A stretch of 64,000 nt of DNA. It comes from UBA993 sp964485855. Its GTDB lineage: Bacteria; Bacillota; Dethiobacteria; DTU022. Of the stretch, positions 6,822 through 15,839 are shown piece after piece. The stretch lies in assembly GCA_964485855.1 (NCBI GenBank), contig CAZAKI010000006.1, positions 25,566 through 89,565 on the forward strand. The letters are read 5' to 3'. Within the stretch, counting starts at the first letter, position 1. Every line of letters begins with the position of its first letter. The translations under genes and the position numbers were made by a program. The notes below the pieces were generated by a model that worked only from the letters and a program-made list of their open reading frames with translations, had not been told where the DNA came from and did not search any database.

Positions 6822-8255
6822 ATGCTAAAAGATGTAGAAAGATTGGAAAATAACAAAGTTAAATTGGCAATAGAAGTTGCTGCTCCCGACGTAGATACAG
6901 CCCTGGCTAAAGCATACCGTAAAGTGGTTGGCAAGATTAACCTGCCAGGTTTTCGCAAGGGTAAAGTGCCCCGCCGTATTCTCGAGTCTCGTTTCGGTCC
7001 GGAAATACTTCACGAAGAGGCGCTTGAGCTTTTGGTCCCCGGTGCCTACGAAGCTGCCCTGGAAGAAGCAGAGGTTGAGCCGATTGGCAACCCGGAGTTT
7101 GAGTTGATCCAAATCGAAGAAGGCAAACCCTTATTTTTTAATACGGTTATCGAGGTTTTACCACCAGTTGAACTTGGTGAATATCTTGGTATTGAAGGTG
7201 ATCAGGAAGAAGCTGAAATAGATGATCTCCAGCTAGATCATCACCTTTACATGCTTCGCGAGCAAAATGCCAGGCTGGTTCCCCGGGAAGAAGGAACGGT
7301 CAAAAAGGGAGATATTGTTCTACTAGATTTCAAAGGGTACGTAGACGGTGAGCTTTTCGAGGGGGGAGAAGCTGAGGATTATTCACTTGAAATCGGTTCT
7401 AATTCTTTTATTCCTGGTTTTGAAGACCAGTTGATTGGTGCTTCTTTAGACGAAGAAAAAGATATTAATATTAAATTCCCCGATAATTATCGAAAAGAAG
7501 ATATCGCCGGTAAAGATGCTGTATTTAAAATCAAGGTCAAGCAGATTAAGGAAAAACAACTGCCGGAATTAGACGATGAATTTGTCAAAGAGGTTAGTGA
7601 GTTTGATACGTTGGACGAGATGAAAGAAGATTTAAAGATTAAACTGCTAAAAAATGCTGAAGATAACAGCCTGGCAAAATTGGAGGAAGCTTTGATCGAA
7701 AAGATCACTGCTACGGCAAAAGTTGAACCACCGAAAATTTTGGTTGATCGCCAGATAGATAGAATGATTGGTGATCTGGAAAATTATCTTCGCTACCAGG
7801 GTTTGGGCCTGGATAAATTTCTTGAACTATCAGGAAAGAAAATTGACGAGGTTCGCGAAGAGCGACGGGAGGAAGCGGAGAAAAGAACCAAGGCAAACCT
7901 GGTTCTTGATGCAATAGCCAAGAAAGAAGGAATTGTTGCCGGTGAAAGCGAACTAAAGGTAAAAATAGAAGAAATTGCTACCAGTTATAATGATGATCCT
8001 GAAAGAATCAGAGATATTCTAGAAAAGCAGGGTCGTATCCCGGTAATACAGGAAGAAATCCGCATCCGTAAAGTAATTGATCTGATTGTTGAAAAAGCGA
8101 ACATTAAGAGAGTTAAGCCTAAAAAGAAAGAAACACCGCAACAGGAAAAATCCGACGCTAAAGTTAAAAAAGCTGGTGGGGTTGATCCGGCCGCGGAAGC
8201 GAAAAACAAAAAAGATCGAGCAGGCGAAGCCTCTGCAGCAAAAGAAAAAGAGTAG
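6822..8255 (+). CDS. tig: Trigger factor, ribosome-associated chaperone
   Basis: A 477-residue chaperone and peptidyl-prolyl isomerase that binds nascent chains at the ribosome exit. The ribosome-binding signature GFRKGKVP is at residues 43-50, the FKBP-type isomerase domain at about 155-240, and the helical arms follow. The protein is longer than the usual 430-450 residues because of a charged, low-complexity C-terminal tail of about 50 residues rich in Lys, Glu and Ala. The start is an ATG behind AAGGAGAG. It heads the classical Firmicute order tig-clpP-clpX-lon-engB. A promoter and a terminator-like leader hairpin lie upstream. Confidence 0.97.
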   Translation: MLKDVERLENNKVKLAIEVAAPDVDTALAKAYRKVVGKINLPGFRKGKVPRRILESRFGPEILHEEALELLVPGAYEAALEEAEVEPIGNPEFELIQIEEGKPLFFNTVIEVLPPVELGEYLGIEGDQEEAEIDDLQLDHHLYMLREQNARLVPREEGTVKKGDIVLLDFKGYVDGELFEGGEAEDYSLEIGSNSFIPGFEDQLIGASLDEEKDINIKFPDNYRKEDIAGKDAVFKIKVKQIKEKQLPELDDEFVKEVSEFDTLDEMKEDLKIKLLKNAEDNSLAKLEEALIEKITATAKVEPPKILVDRQIDRMIGDLENYLRYQGLGLDKFLELSGKKIDEVREERREEAEKRTKANLVLDAIAKKEGIVAGESELKVKIEEIATSYNDDPERIRDILEKQGRIPVIQEEIRIRKVIDLIVEKANIKRVKPKKKETPQQEKSDAKVKKAGGVDPAAEAKNKKDRAGEASAAKEKE

Positions 8256-8320
8256 TATAATAGCGTTATAAAGTAGTAAGTAAAACTGACTAACAGTTGA
8301 TCGTTTGAGGAGGTTTTATC

Positions 8321-8908
8321 ATGAGTATTTTAGTGCCGATGGTTGTTGAACAAACCAGTCGAGGCGAAAGAGCATATGACATCTATTCACGTCTGCTTAA
8401 AGATAGGATCGTTTTTATCGGCAGTCCGATTGATGATAATGTTGCCAATCTGATTGTAGCCCAGATGCTTTTTCTCGAATCTGAGGATCCGAAAAAAGAT
8501 ATCAACCTTTATATTAATTCTCCCGGTGGATCAGTTTATGCCGGAATGGCCATTTTTGATACAATGCGCTATGTAAAACCGGCTATTTCCACTATCTGTG
8601 TAGGTTTGGCAGCCAGTTTTGGCGCAGTGCTTCTATCAGCAGGGGAAAAGGGAAAACGTTATGCCCTGCCTAATTCCAGGATCATGCTTCATCAACCACT
8701 TGGTGGAGCCCAGGGACAAGCAGTAGATATCGAAATTCATGCCCGTGAAATATTAAAGATCAGGGAAAGTCTAAATCAGATTTTATCCGATAATACGGGG
8801 CAACCAGTTGAGACGATCGCTAAAGATACTGACAGAGATTTCTTTATGTCGGCTGAAGACGCGAAAAAGTACGGCCTGGTAGACGATATTCTTATCCACA
8901 GGACTTAA
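8321..8908 (+). CDS. clpP: ATP-dependent Clp protease proteolytic subunit
   Basis: A 195-residue serine peptidase of normal length. The catalytic triad is S99 (GLAASFGA), H124 (MLHQPLGG) and D173 (DRDFFMSAED). Fourteen subunits form the barrel that degrades proteins unfolded by ClpX, encoded 25 nt downstream, or other Clp ATPases. The ATG has a strong GAGGAGG site. No CtsR box is evident in the short gap after tig, so it probably depends at least partly on the tig promoter. Confidence 0.98.
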   Translation: MSILVPMVVEQTSRGERAYDIYSRLLKDRIVFIGSPIDDNVANLIVAQMLFLESEDPKKDINLYINSPGGSVYAGMAIFDTMRYVKPAISTICVGLAASFGAVLLSAGEKGKRYALPNSRIMLHQPLGGAQGQAVDIEIHAREILKIRESLNQILSDNTGQPVETIAKDTDRDFFMSAEDAKKYGLVDDILIHRT

Positions 8909-8933
8909 AGTGGAGATGGGGTGAAAACGCCAA

Positions 8934-10193
8934 ATGATTAAATTTAACGATGAAAAAGGCCAGTTAAAATGTTCGTTCTGCGGCAAAAATCAGGAGCAGG
9001 TACGCAAACTTGTAGCTGGACCAGGAGTTTATATCTGTGACGAGTGCATCGAGCTCTGTAATGAGATTATTGAGGAAGAAATTGGTGATGAGCCCGATCT
9101 TGGTCGATTAGAACTGCCAAAACCTCAGGAAATAAAAGAAGTACTCGATCAGTATGTTATCGGTCAGGAAGAGGCTAAAAAAAGTCTTTCGGTGGCTGTT
9201 TATAATCATTATAAACGGGTTAATGCCGGATTAAAGGATGACGAAGTTGAACTACAGAAAAGTAATATCGCCCTGATCGGTCCAACAGGGGTTGGTAAAA
9301 CCCTGCTGGCCCAGACCTTGGCCCGAATTCTAAATGTTCCTTTTGCCATCGCTGATGCAACATCTTTAACCGAAGCCGGTTATGTTGGTGAAGATGTTGA
9401 AAATATTTTGCTAAAATTGATCCAGGCAGCTGACTACGATCTTGAAAAAGCGGAAAAAGGCATCGTCTATATTGATGAAATCGATAAGATTGCCCGCAAA
9501 ACTGATAATCCTTCAATAACCCGTGATGTATCCGGTGAAGGAGTGCAGCAGGCGCTCTTGAAAATTCTAGAGGGAACCGTGGCAAGCGTTCCACCGCAGG
9601 GTGGTCGCAAGCACCCGCACCAGGAATTTATGCAGATTGATACTACCGATATTTTATTCATCTGCGGGGGAGCATTCGATGGTTTGGAGAAAATAATCCA
9701 AAGCCGGATTGGAAGCAAGGGAATCGGTTTCGGTGCTGAAGTAGTTTCCCGTGATGACGGCAACATTGGGGCGATATTAAAACAGGTTCTGCCTCAGGAT
9801 CTTCTCAAATTCGGGCTCATTCCTGAATTTGTTGGCCGCATTCCCGTGATTGCAACACTTGATCCACTGGACAGTGAAGCATTTGTCCGGATATTAAAAG
9901 AACCGCGCAATGCACTGATTAAACAGTACCAGAAAATTTTCGAACTTGACGGTGTCTCCCTGGAATTTAAAGAGAACTGCCTCCAGGCAATCGCCGAAGA
10001 AGCAATGAAACGCAATACCGGTGCCAGGGGATTACGGGCAATCCTTGAGGAAACACTGCTTGATGTGATGTTTGATCTCCCATCGCGAGAGGATATTGAA
10101 CGTTGTGTAATTACCCGTGAAACAGTGTTGAATAAGGATACACCGATGCTGGCAACTAGAAACAAACCTAAAAAGAAAGAAGAAACGGCCTGA
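8934..10193 (+). CDS. clpX: ATP-dependent Clp protease ATP-binding subunit ClpX
   Basis: A 419-residue AAA+ unfoldase. The N-terminal zinc domain uses C13, C16, C35 and C38. Walker A is GPTGVGKT (116-123), the pore loop is GYVGED, and the ClpP-docking loop contains the IGF tripeptide (SKGIGFG). It recognises tagged substrates and feeds them into ClpP. The start is the ATG at 8934 after a GGGGTG site. A terminator hairpin follows at 10255-10299, separating it partly from lon. Confidence 0.98.
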   Translation: MIKFNDEKGQLKCSFCGKNQEQVRKLVAGPGVYICDECIELCNEIIEEEIGDEPDLGRLELPKPQEIKEVLDQYVIGQEEAKKSLSVAVYNHYKRVNAGLKDDEVELQKSNIALIGPTGVGKTLLAQTLARILNVPFAIADATSLTEAGYVGEDVENILLKLIQAADYDLEKAEKGIVYIDEIDKIARKTDNPSITRDVSGEGVQQALLKILEGTVASVPPQGGRKHPHQEFMQIDTTDILFICGGAFDGLEKIIQSRIGSKGIGFGAEVVSRDDGNIGAILKQVLPQDLLKFGLIPEFVGRIPVIATLDPLDSEAFVRILKEPRNALIKQYQKIFELDGVSLEFKENCLQAIAEEAMKRNTGARGLRAILEETLLDVMFDLPSREDIERCVITRETVLNKDTPMLATRNKPKKKEETA

Positions 10194-10254
10194 TCCCGGT
10201 TCAATTATTCGGAATCCTTTGGGTTAGAAGGTTATTAGTTTAAAAGGATAAAAT

Positions 10255-10299
10255 AAGCGGGAAGCGAATAATAATAATATTGCTTCTCGCTTTAGTTTT
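10255..10299 (+). terminator. Terminator between clpX and lon
   Basis: An 11-bp stem with one G-U pair (AAGCGGGAAGC at 10255-10265, GCTTCTCGCTT at 10282-10292), a 16-nt AT-rich loop, then TAGTTTTA. It would end or reduce transcription from clpX into lon. Confidence 0.7.
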
Positions 10300-10324
10300 A
10301 CCGATGAAAGGTGGTATTGATTCA

Positions 10325-12733
10325 GTGGTCGAAAAAAAACGATTACCGGTTCTACCCTTGAGAGGTGTCCTGGTATTTCCTAATATGGTCCTGCACTTAG
10401 ATGTTGGGCGGGAACGTTCCATTGCTGCTCTCGAGCAGGCAATGATGAAAGACAATCTGATCTTGCTGGTTACTCAAAAAGACGCCAAAATAGACGATCC
10501 AACCAAGGATGATCTTTATCAGATTGGTTCAATAGCCAGGATTAAGCAGATGATCAAGCTCCCCGGAGGGACAATCAGGGTTTTGGTCGAGGGTCTTAAC
10601 AGGGCAAAGCTGTTAGATCTTATTACCGACGAAAAAATTCTTGAAGCAGACCTGGAAATGATTGAAGATCCGGTTGAAAAAACAGCTGAGATCGAAGCGA
10701 TCATGCGCACTGTGCTTCACCAGTTTGAGCAGTATATAAAAATTAGCCGTAAAGTGCCTCCGGAAACTTTATCAACTGTTGCTGATATTGAAGAAGCGGG
10801 AAGGTTTGCTGATATTGTTGCTTCCCATCTAAGTATGAAGACTCAGCAAAAACAGGAGATCCTGGAGTCAGTAAACATCAAAGATCGATTGGAAAAGTTG
10901 AACGAAGTGCTGAGAAGGGAAATGGAGATTCTCGATATTGAACGGAAAATAAATTTGCGGGTACGCAAACAAATGGAAAAAACCCAGAAAGAATATTATT
11001 TGCGGGAACAGATGAAGGCAATTCAAAAAGAACTGGGTGAAAGAGATGAACGGATGGCAGAGGCTGAAGAGTACAGGGATAAAATTGCTGAGGCTAAGCT
11101 GCCTGAAGAAGTTGAAGAAAAAGCTTTGAAAGAAGTTGAGAGACTCGAAAAGATGCCTCCGGCAGCAGCTGAAGGAATCGTAATCAGGACTTATCTTGAT
11201 TGGCTCTTGGAGTTGCCCTGGTCGTTGGAGACTACCGATCGGCTTGATCTGCAACTGGCTGAACAAATTCTCGATGAAGATCACTACGGGCTGCAAAAAG
11301 TTAAAGAACGCATTGTTGAATATCTAGCAGTGCGGCAGTTGGCTGAAAAACTGAAAGGGCCGATTTTGTGTCTGGTCGGACCTCCCGGAGTTGGCAAAAC
11401 TTCCCTGGCCAAATCAGTTGCCCGGGCTCTCGAACGAAAGTTTGTCCGTATTTCGCTCGGTGGGGTTCGTGATGAAGCTGAGGTCAGGGGACATCGACGT
11501 ACCTATATTGGTGCTCTACCGGGTCGGATCATTCAAGGCATGCGTCAGGCTAAATCGAAAAACCCTGTCTTCTTAATGGATGAAATCGATAAGATGTCTA
11601 CCGATTTCAGGGGAGACCCTTCTTCGGCCCTGCTTGAAGTGCTTGATCCCGAGCAGAATATTGCATTCAGCGATCACTATATCGAAATTCCTTTTGACCT
11701 GTCACAGGTTATGTTTATTACCACTGGAAACACAACATATAATATTCCCCAACCACTGCTTGACCGGATGGAACTGATTCACATCCCCGGTTATACTGAA
11801 GAAGATAAGGTCGAAATTGCCCGTCAATATCTTGTCCCAAAACAGCTCCAAGAGCATGGCTTGTCTGCAAAAAATCTGGAACTATCAGAGGGAACATTGA
11901 GACGGATTATTCGTGAGTATACCCGTGAAGCTGGGGTGCGCAACCTGGAAAGAAGCATTTCGGCTATCTGTCGTAAAGTAGCCAGGGAAGTAGTCAAAGA
12001 CAGGGATAAACATATCCGGTTAACCAGGCAAAATTTGCATAAGTACCTGGGGATCCCTCGTTATCGCTATGGAGCTGCGGAAAAAGAAGATGAAATTGGT
12101 GTTGCCACCGGTTTGGCTTGGACTGAAGCAGGAGGAGATCTTCTATCTATTGAGGTTACTCTAATGAAAGGTAAGGGCAAGATGACTCTTACCGGAAAAT
12201 TGGGTGATGTGATGCAGGAATCGGCCAAGGCGGCGATCAGTTACATTCGTTCTCGGGGTGAATCTTTAGGGTTAGAAAAAAATTTCTATGAGGATATTGA
12301 TATCCACATTCATGTTCCTGAAGGGGCTATTCCCAAGGATGGACCATCGGCAGGGATTGCCATTGCCACTGCCCTGGCTTCAGCGCTTACTAAAATACCG
12401 ATTCGTAAAGATGTAACAATGACCGGGGAAATAACTTTGCGTGGCAGGGTTTTACCCGTTGGTGGCGTTAAGGAAAAGATGCTGGCCGCTCACCGTGCCG
12501 GAATTCGCTATATGGTGATGCCGGCTGAAAACCGTCGAGATCTCAGTGATATTCCCCAAAATGTGCGCCGTAAGATCGAGGTTAAACTGGTTGAACATAT
12601 GGATGAGGTTTTAGCCCTTGCTTTATCAGGTCCGATCGATAAAAATGATTCTACCGCAGATCAAAAAGGAGCGATCAGGGAAAATGACTTAGGGCTGCCG
12701 ACAGACAGCCAGGATCCATCTTTTCCTCATTAG
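10325..12733 (+). CDS. lon: ATP-dependent Lon protease
   Basis: An 802-residue LonA-type protease: N-terminal substrate domain (LPVLPLRGVLVFP near the start), central AAA+ module (GPPGVGKT) and C-terminal peptidase with the Ser-Lys dyad S675 (DGPSAG) and K718 (GGVKEK). It degrades damaged and short-lived regulatory proteins in the cytoplasm. I take the GTG at 10325 because AGGTGG lies 10 nt before it. An ATG at 10304 (seven codons longer) has no ribosome-binding site, and still longer frames run into the terminator hairpin. The tail after the peptidase domain is acidic and unremarkable. Confidence 0.96.
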   Translation: MVEKKRLPVLPLRGVLVFPNMVLHLDVGRERSIAALEQAMMKDNLILLVTQKDAKIDDPTKDDLYQIGSIARIKQMIKLPGGTIRVLVEGLNRAKLLDLITDEKILEADLEMIEDPVEKTAEIEAIMRTVLHQFEQYIKISRKVPPETLSTVADIEEAGRFADIVASHLSMKTQQKQEILESVNIKDRLEKLNEVLRREMEILDIERKINLRVRKQMEKTQKEYYLREQMKAIQKELGERDERMAEAEEYRDKIAEAKLPEEVEEKALKEVERLEKMPPAAAEGIVIRTYLDWLLELPWSLETTDRLDLQLAEQILDEDHYGLQKVKERIVEYLAVRQLAEKLKGPILCLVGPPGVGKTSLAKSVARALERKFVRISLGGVRDEAEVRGHRRTYIGALPGRIIQGMRQAKSKNPVFLMDEIDKMSTDFRGDPSSALLEVLDPEQNIAFSDHYIEIPFDLSQVMFITTGNTTYNIPQPLLDRMELIHIPGYTEEDKVEIARQYLVPKQLQEHGLSAKNLELSEGTLRRIIREYTREAGVRNLERSISAICRKVAREVVKDRDKHIRLTRQNLHKYLGIPRYRYGAAEKEDEIGVATGLAWTEAGGDLLSIEVTLMKGKGKMTLTGKLGDVMQESAKAAISYIRSRGESLGLEKNFYEDIDIHIHVPEGAIPKDGPSAGIAIATALASALTKIPIRKDVTMTGEITLRGRVLPVGGVKEKMLAAHRAGIRYMVMPAENRRDLSDIPQNVRRKIEVKLVEHMDEVLALALSGPIDKNDSTADQKGAIRENDLGLPTDSQDPSFPH

Positions 12734-12764
12734 TAAGTGCACTACCATAAACGGGAGATTAATC

Positions 12765-13346
12765 ATGCGTATTAATAAAACTGAATTGAAGGCGGCAGCT
12801 TATAACCTCAAAGATTTTCCTACCTGGGAAATCCCTGAGGTTTCTTTTATCGGCCGTTCGAATGTCGGAAAATCTTCACTCCTTAATAGTCTCATTGGCC
12901 GCAAGAACCTGGCCCGGATCAGCTCGACTCCCGGTAAAACCAGGGGGCTTTATTTTTATCTAATCAACGAAGCTTTTTGTTTTGTTGACCTACCCGGGTA
13001 TGGTTACGCAAAAGTTTCCAAAAAAGAGCGGGAGCGCTGGGCTCCGATCATCGAACAGTATTTAGCTGATCGCTGCACCCTCAGGGGCTGTTTGCACCTG
13101 GTCGATTGTCGCCATGAACCTACTGCTGACGATCAGCTTATGGCCGAGTGGCTGCGGGCTCACACTATACCAACGATTACGGTGGCGACCAAGGCGGATA
13201 AACTTTCCCGAAACGCTTTAAACAAACAATTGAAGACCATCAGAACAGCTCTCGGTTTGTTCGAAGAAGACTCCTTGATTGCCTTCTCTGCAAAAACCGC
13301 GGTTGGCAAAGATCTTTTATGGCAGGTAATCATGAAATTGCTTTGA
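12765..13346 (+). CDS. engB: Ribosome-biogenesis GTPase EngB/YsxC
   Basis: A 193-residue Era/Obg-class GTPase needed for 50S subunit assembly. G1 is GRSNVGKS (residues 30-37), G3 is DLPGYG (75-80) and G4 is TKADK. The length is normal. The ATG follows a GGGAG site 31 nt after lon, as in Bacillus lonA-ysxC. Confidence 0.97.
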   Translation: MRINKTELKAAAYNLKDFPTWEIPEVSFIGRSNVGKSSLLNSLIGRKNLARISSTPGKTRGLYFYLINEAFCFVDLPGYGYAKVSKKERERWAPIIEQYLADRCTLRGCLHLVDCRHEPTADDQLMAEWLRAHTIPTITVATKADKLSRNALNKQLKTIRTALGLFEEDSLIAFSAKTAVGKDLLWQVIMKLL

Positions 13347-13389
13347 TCTGAGCGATGATTAGAGTGTCTATTTTTACAGGAGGTTATCG

Positions 13390-14157
13390 ATGGCTGTTGC
13401 AGGAATTGACATCGGTTCACTTACAGCTGAAGTGGTGATTATGGAACAGGATAAAATGATCAGTTATGTCATTCGGCCCACTGGATTCAACAGTAAGCAG
13501 GCTGCTGAGAAAGCAATCAAAGAGGCCTTGATGAAGGCGGGTCTAAACATGGCAGATCTTAGCAGTATTGTAGCAACCGGGTATGGTCGAATCAGCATCG
13601 ATTTTGCCGATAAAATTGTGACAGAAATAACCTGCCACGGTCGGGGTGCTTTTTTTTGGGACCCGACGATCAGAACGGTAATTGATATCGGCGGACAGGA
13701 CAGCAAGGTGATTCGTCTTTCAAAAGAGGGACGGGTTACCGATTTTGCAATGAATGATAAATGTTCTGCCGGTACAGGACGTTTTCTTGAAGTAATGGCG
13801 CATGCTTTGGAAGTAGATATTGATCAACTCTCTTCCTTAAGCGACCGGGCTAAAAAAACCGTTTCAATTAGCAGTATGTGTACTGTTTTTGCTGAATCAG
13901 AAGTGGTTTCCCTGATCGCCCAGGGTTTACCGCGAGAGGATATTGCCTGCGGTTTGCATCAGTCAATTGCCGACCGGACAGCCGGCCTGGTTCACCGGGT
14001 AGGACTGGAAGAAAGAGTAATGATGACGGGCGGAGTAGCCAGAAATAAAGCAGTAGTTAAGGCTTTGAATCAAAAATTTAATACACAGATAGTAGTTCCT
14101 CCGGAGCCGCAAATCGCCGGGGCCTTAGGTGCAGCGTTGTTAGCTGCCGAAGCTTAA
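13390..14157 (+). CDS. BcrAD/BadFG-type ATPase, 2-hydroxyacyl-CoA dehydratase activator-like
   Basis: A 255-residue ASKHA-fold ATPase with the family motifs GIDIGSLTAE (phosphate 1), DIGGQDSK (phosphate 2) and GGVARN. C125 (KCSAGTGRFLE) and C164 (SMCTVFAESE) are the cysteines that hold the bridging [4Fe-4S] cluster in HgdC/CompI activators. Such proteins inject one electron, using ATP, into 2-hydroxyacyl-CoA dehydratases or benzoyl-CoA reductase-like enzymes. No dehydratase subunits are encoded next to it or anywhere in the window, so its partner is unknown. The ATG has an AGGAGG site. Its stop lies only 4 nt from the stop of convergent bioY. Confidence 0.88.
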   Translation: MAVAGIDIGSLTAEVVIMEQDKMISYVIRPTGFNSKQAAEKAIKEALMKAGLNMADLSSIVATGYGRISIDFADKIVTEITCHGRGAFFWDPTIRTVIDIGGQDSKVIRLSKEGRVTDFAMNDKCSAGTGRFLEVMAHALEVDIDQLSSLSDRAKKTVSISSMCTVFAESEVVSLIAQGLPREDIACGLHQSIADRTAGLVHRVGLEERVMMTGGVARNKAVVKALNQKFNTQIVVPPEPQIAGALGAALLAAEA

Positions 14158-14161
14158 GCGG

Positions 14162-14734
14162 TTAGTGAAATCTGGAGTCATGGTCAGGCTTGTTTTCTCT
14201 TAGTCTACTTTTTATCTGTAGACTTAGAAAAGCAGCAATTGCAACCTTTAACAGGTCAAAGGGAATAAAAGGGAGCACCCCGACTAAAAGTGCCTGGTTG
14301 ATGCTGTAATGCATCAGAAAGGCAAGCTGAGAAGCGCCCAGTGCGTAGATCAGGATCAGCGCTGGGAGCATGGCCATTGTCAGATTAATTAAAGATGGTT
14401 TTTTTATTTTCTCCAGGACGAATGAAATGATTAGAACGGCAGGAATGAATGCGAGAAGATAACCTCCGGTTGGTCCGATCAGCATGGATATCCCGCCTCT
14501 GGCCATGGAAAAAACCGGAGCACCGGCCGCCCCGATTAGAAGATAAGAAAATACAGCCAGACCGGCGGGTTTTTTTTCAAGTAGAGCTCCGGTCATCATG
14601 ACCCCAACTGTTTGGCCGGTAAAGGGAACTGGACTGAAGGGCATCGGAATAGCCACCTGGGCCATAATGGCAATCAGGGCAGTGAATAGCGCTGAAAGTG
14701 TCAGTTGCGATAGAGGAAGAGAATTTTTAGTCAT
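14162..14734 (-). CDS. bioY: Biotin transporter substrate-binding subunit BioY
   Basis: A 190-residue hydrophobic S-component of an ECF biotin transporter, with about six membrane helices and the BioY signature around SMARGGISMLIGPTGGYLL. It binds biotin in the membrane and works with a shared EcfAAT energising module encoded elsewhere. Its ATG directly follows the birA stop, with GGTGAAT upstream inside birA, so the two genes are co-translated. The operon has a BirA operator, so uptake should fall when biotin is plentiful. Confidence 0.95.
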   Translation of the reverse strand: MTKNSLPLSQLTLSALFTALIAIMAQVAIPMPFSPVPFTGQTVGVMMTGALLEKKPAGLAVFSYLLIGAAGAPVFSMARGGISMLIGPTGGYLLAFIPAVLIISFVLEKIKKPSLINLTMAMLPALILIYALGASQLAFLMHYSINQALLVGVLPFIPFDLLKVAIAAFLSLQIKSRLRENKPDHDSRFH

Positions 14735-15685
14735 CTAAATCAATTCACCATAATTAACCTGATGGATCTTGTTTTGCTGATCCCTGATCAAAAGGTTTCC
14801 TGTAACCGAAAGGTCGATGGCGATGCCGGTTAATGAGCCGCCGGCCCATTTGACTGTTACTTTTCGGCCAAGGGTTTCATTATATTTAATCCAGCTTTTC
14901 CTGAATGGGGTGAAACCCTCTGTTTCAAATAGCCGGTAGGCTTTAATCAATCTTTCACGAATATCTAAAAAAAACTCAGTTCGGTCTATAACCATCCCCG
15001 TTTCGATCTTAATCGAGGTCGCCTTGTTTCGTAGCTCCCGGGGAAAATCGATTGACTCCTGGCTGATATTCAAACCAATGCCAATTAGTAAGTAATCGAT
15101 TTGATCTAAATCGGTTTTGATTTCAGTTAAAATACCAGCCAGCTTTTTCTCATGTAATATTAGATCGTTTGGCCATTTAATCCTGGCCGGTAGATCGCAG
15201 ACAGTATTCAAGTAATCAGTGATTACCGCTGCTGTGACCAGGGTTATAGGATTTGCATCAGCAGGACTCATCAGCTTTGGTCTCAGCATGATTGTAAACC
15301 AGAGACCTTTTCCCTGTGGGGAAAACCAGCTGCGCCCCAAACGTCCTTTCCCAGCCTGCTGTTCTTCGGCAACAACCGTCGTTTCAGAAGGGGCATTTTC
15401 AACTGCCAGTTGGCGGGCATCAAGATTGGTTGAATCTACTGATTGTAAATAGATGATTTTCTGATCCACGAGCCTGCTCTGATCAAGAAGATCAGGGCTG
15501 CTGTAAAGACAGTAGCCGCAATGAGAGTGTGCTTTAATTTGATAACCGTCTTTTCTCAATTTTTCGATCTGCTTCCAGACAGCAGATCGACTGATTCCTA
15601 AGGTTTTGCCGATCAAGGTCCCGGAAAGATATTGTTTTTCATTGATTTTCAGCAAATTAAGAACTGCCACCAGTTTTTGATCCAA
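14735..15685 (-). CDS. birA: Bifunctional biotin-[acetyl-CoA-carboxylase] ligase / biotin repressor
   Basis: A 316-residue protein with an N-terminal winged HTH (LGISRSAVWKQIEKLRKDGY), a central ligase domain with the biotinyl-AMP loop (GKGRLGRSW) and KWPNDL, and a small C-terminal SH3-like domain. It activates biotin, loads it onto carboxylases, and as holo-repressor dimer binds the operator at 15736-15770. The start is TTG at 15683-15685, after AGGGTGG. Transcription with bioY suggests control of uptake as well as of itself. Confidence 0.96.
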   Translation of the reverse strand: MDQKLVAVLNLLKINEKQYLSGTLIGKTLGISRSAVWKQIEKLRKDGYQIKAHSHCGYCLYSSPDLLDQSRLVDQKIIYLQSVDSTNLDARQLAVENAPSETTVVAEEQQAGKGRLGRSWFSPQGKGLWFTIMLRPKLMSPADANPITLVTAAVITDYLNTVCDLPARIKWPNDLILHEKKLAGILTEIKTDLDQIDYLLIGIGLNISQESIDFPRELRNKATSIKIETGMVIDRTEFFLDIRERLIKAYRLFETEGFTPFRKSWIKYNETLGRKVTVKWAGGSLTGIAIDLSVTGNLLIRDQQNKIHQVNYGELI

Positions 15686-15714
15686 GCTACCACCCTGTGC
15701 GATATTTTGATAGA

Positions 15715-15743
15715 ATAATAATGAATAAAAAAAACATTGTCAA
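15715..15743 (-). promoter_or_regulatory. Promoter of birA-bioY
   Basis: On the minus strand TTGACA (15738-15743), 17-nt spacer, TATTAT (15715-15720). The -35 box lies inside one arm of the BirA operator, so holo-BirA and RNA polymerase would compete. Confidence 0.8.
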
Positions 15744-15770
15744 CCCAACACAAGATAATTGGTTGACAAT
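15736..15770. promoter_or_regulatory. BirA operator
   Basis: ATTGTCAACC (15736-15745) and GGTTGACAAT (15761-15770) are perfect 10-bp inverted arms separated by 15 nt. This matches the Gram-positive BirA site, in which TTGTTAACC-like half-sites are separated by about 15 nt. Confidence 0.92.
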
Positions 15771-15810
15771 TGATCGAAACGAAATTCCAGTGTTAACCCT
15801 TAATTACAGG

Positions 15811-15839
15811 AAAAAGGCGCAGTTCCAAAAACTGCGCCT
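15811..15839 (-). terminator. Orphan minus-strand terminator hairpin
   Basis: A perfect 10-bp stem AGGCGCAGTT / AACTGCGCCT with a 5-nt loop. On the minus strand it runs into TTTTTCC. There is no minus-strand gene upstream of it, only the plus-strand activator gene. It may stop antisense transcription into birA, or end a small RNA arising between 15840 and the activator gene. Confidence 0.6.

Noticed and set aside
8240..8320. Separate strong promoter for clpP (a TATAAT-like sequence just after tig)
   Set aside because: TATAAT near 8254 has no acceptable -35 box at 16-18 nt and no TG extension, so it was not called.
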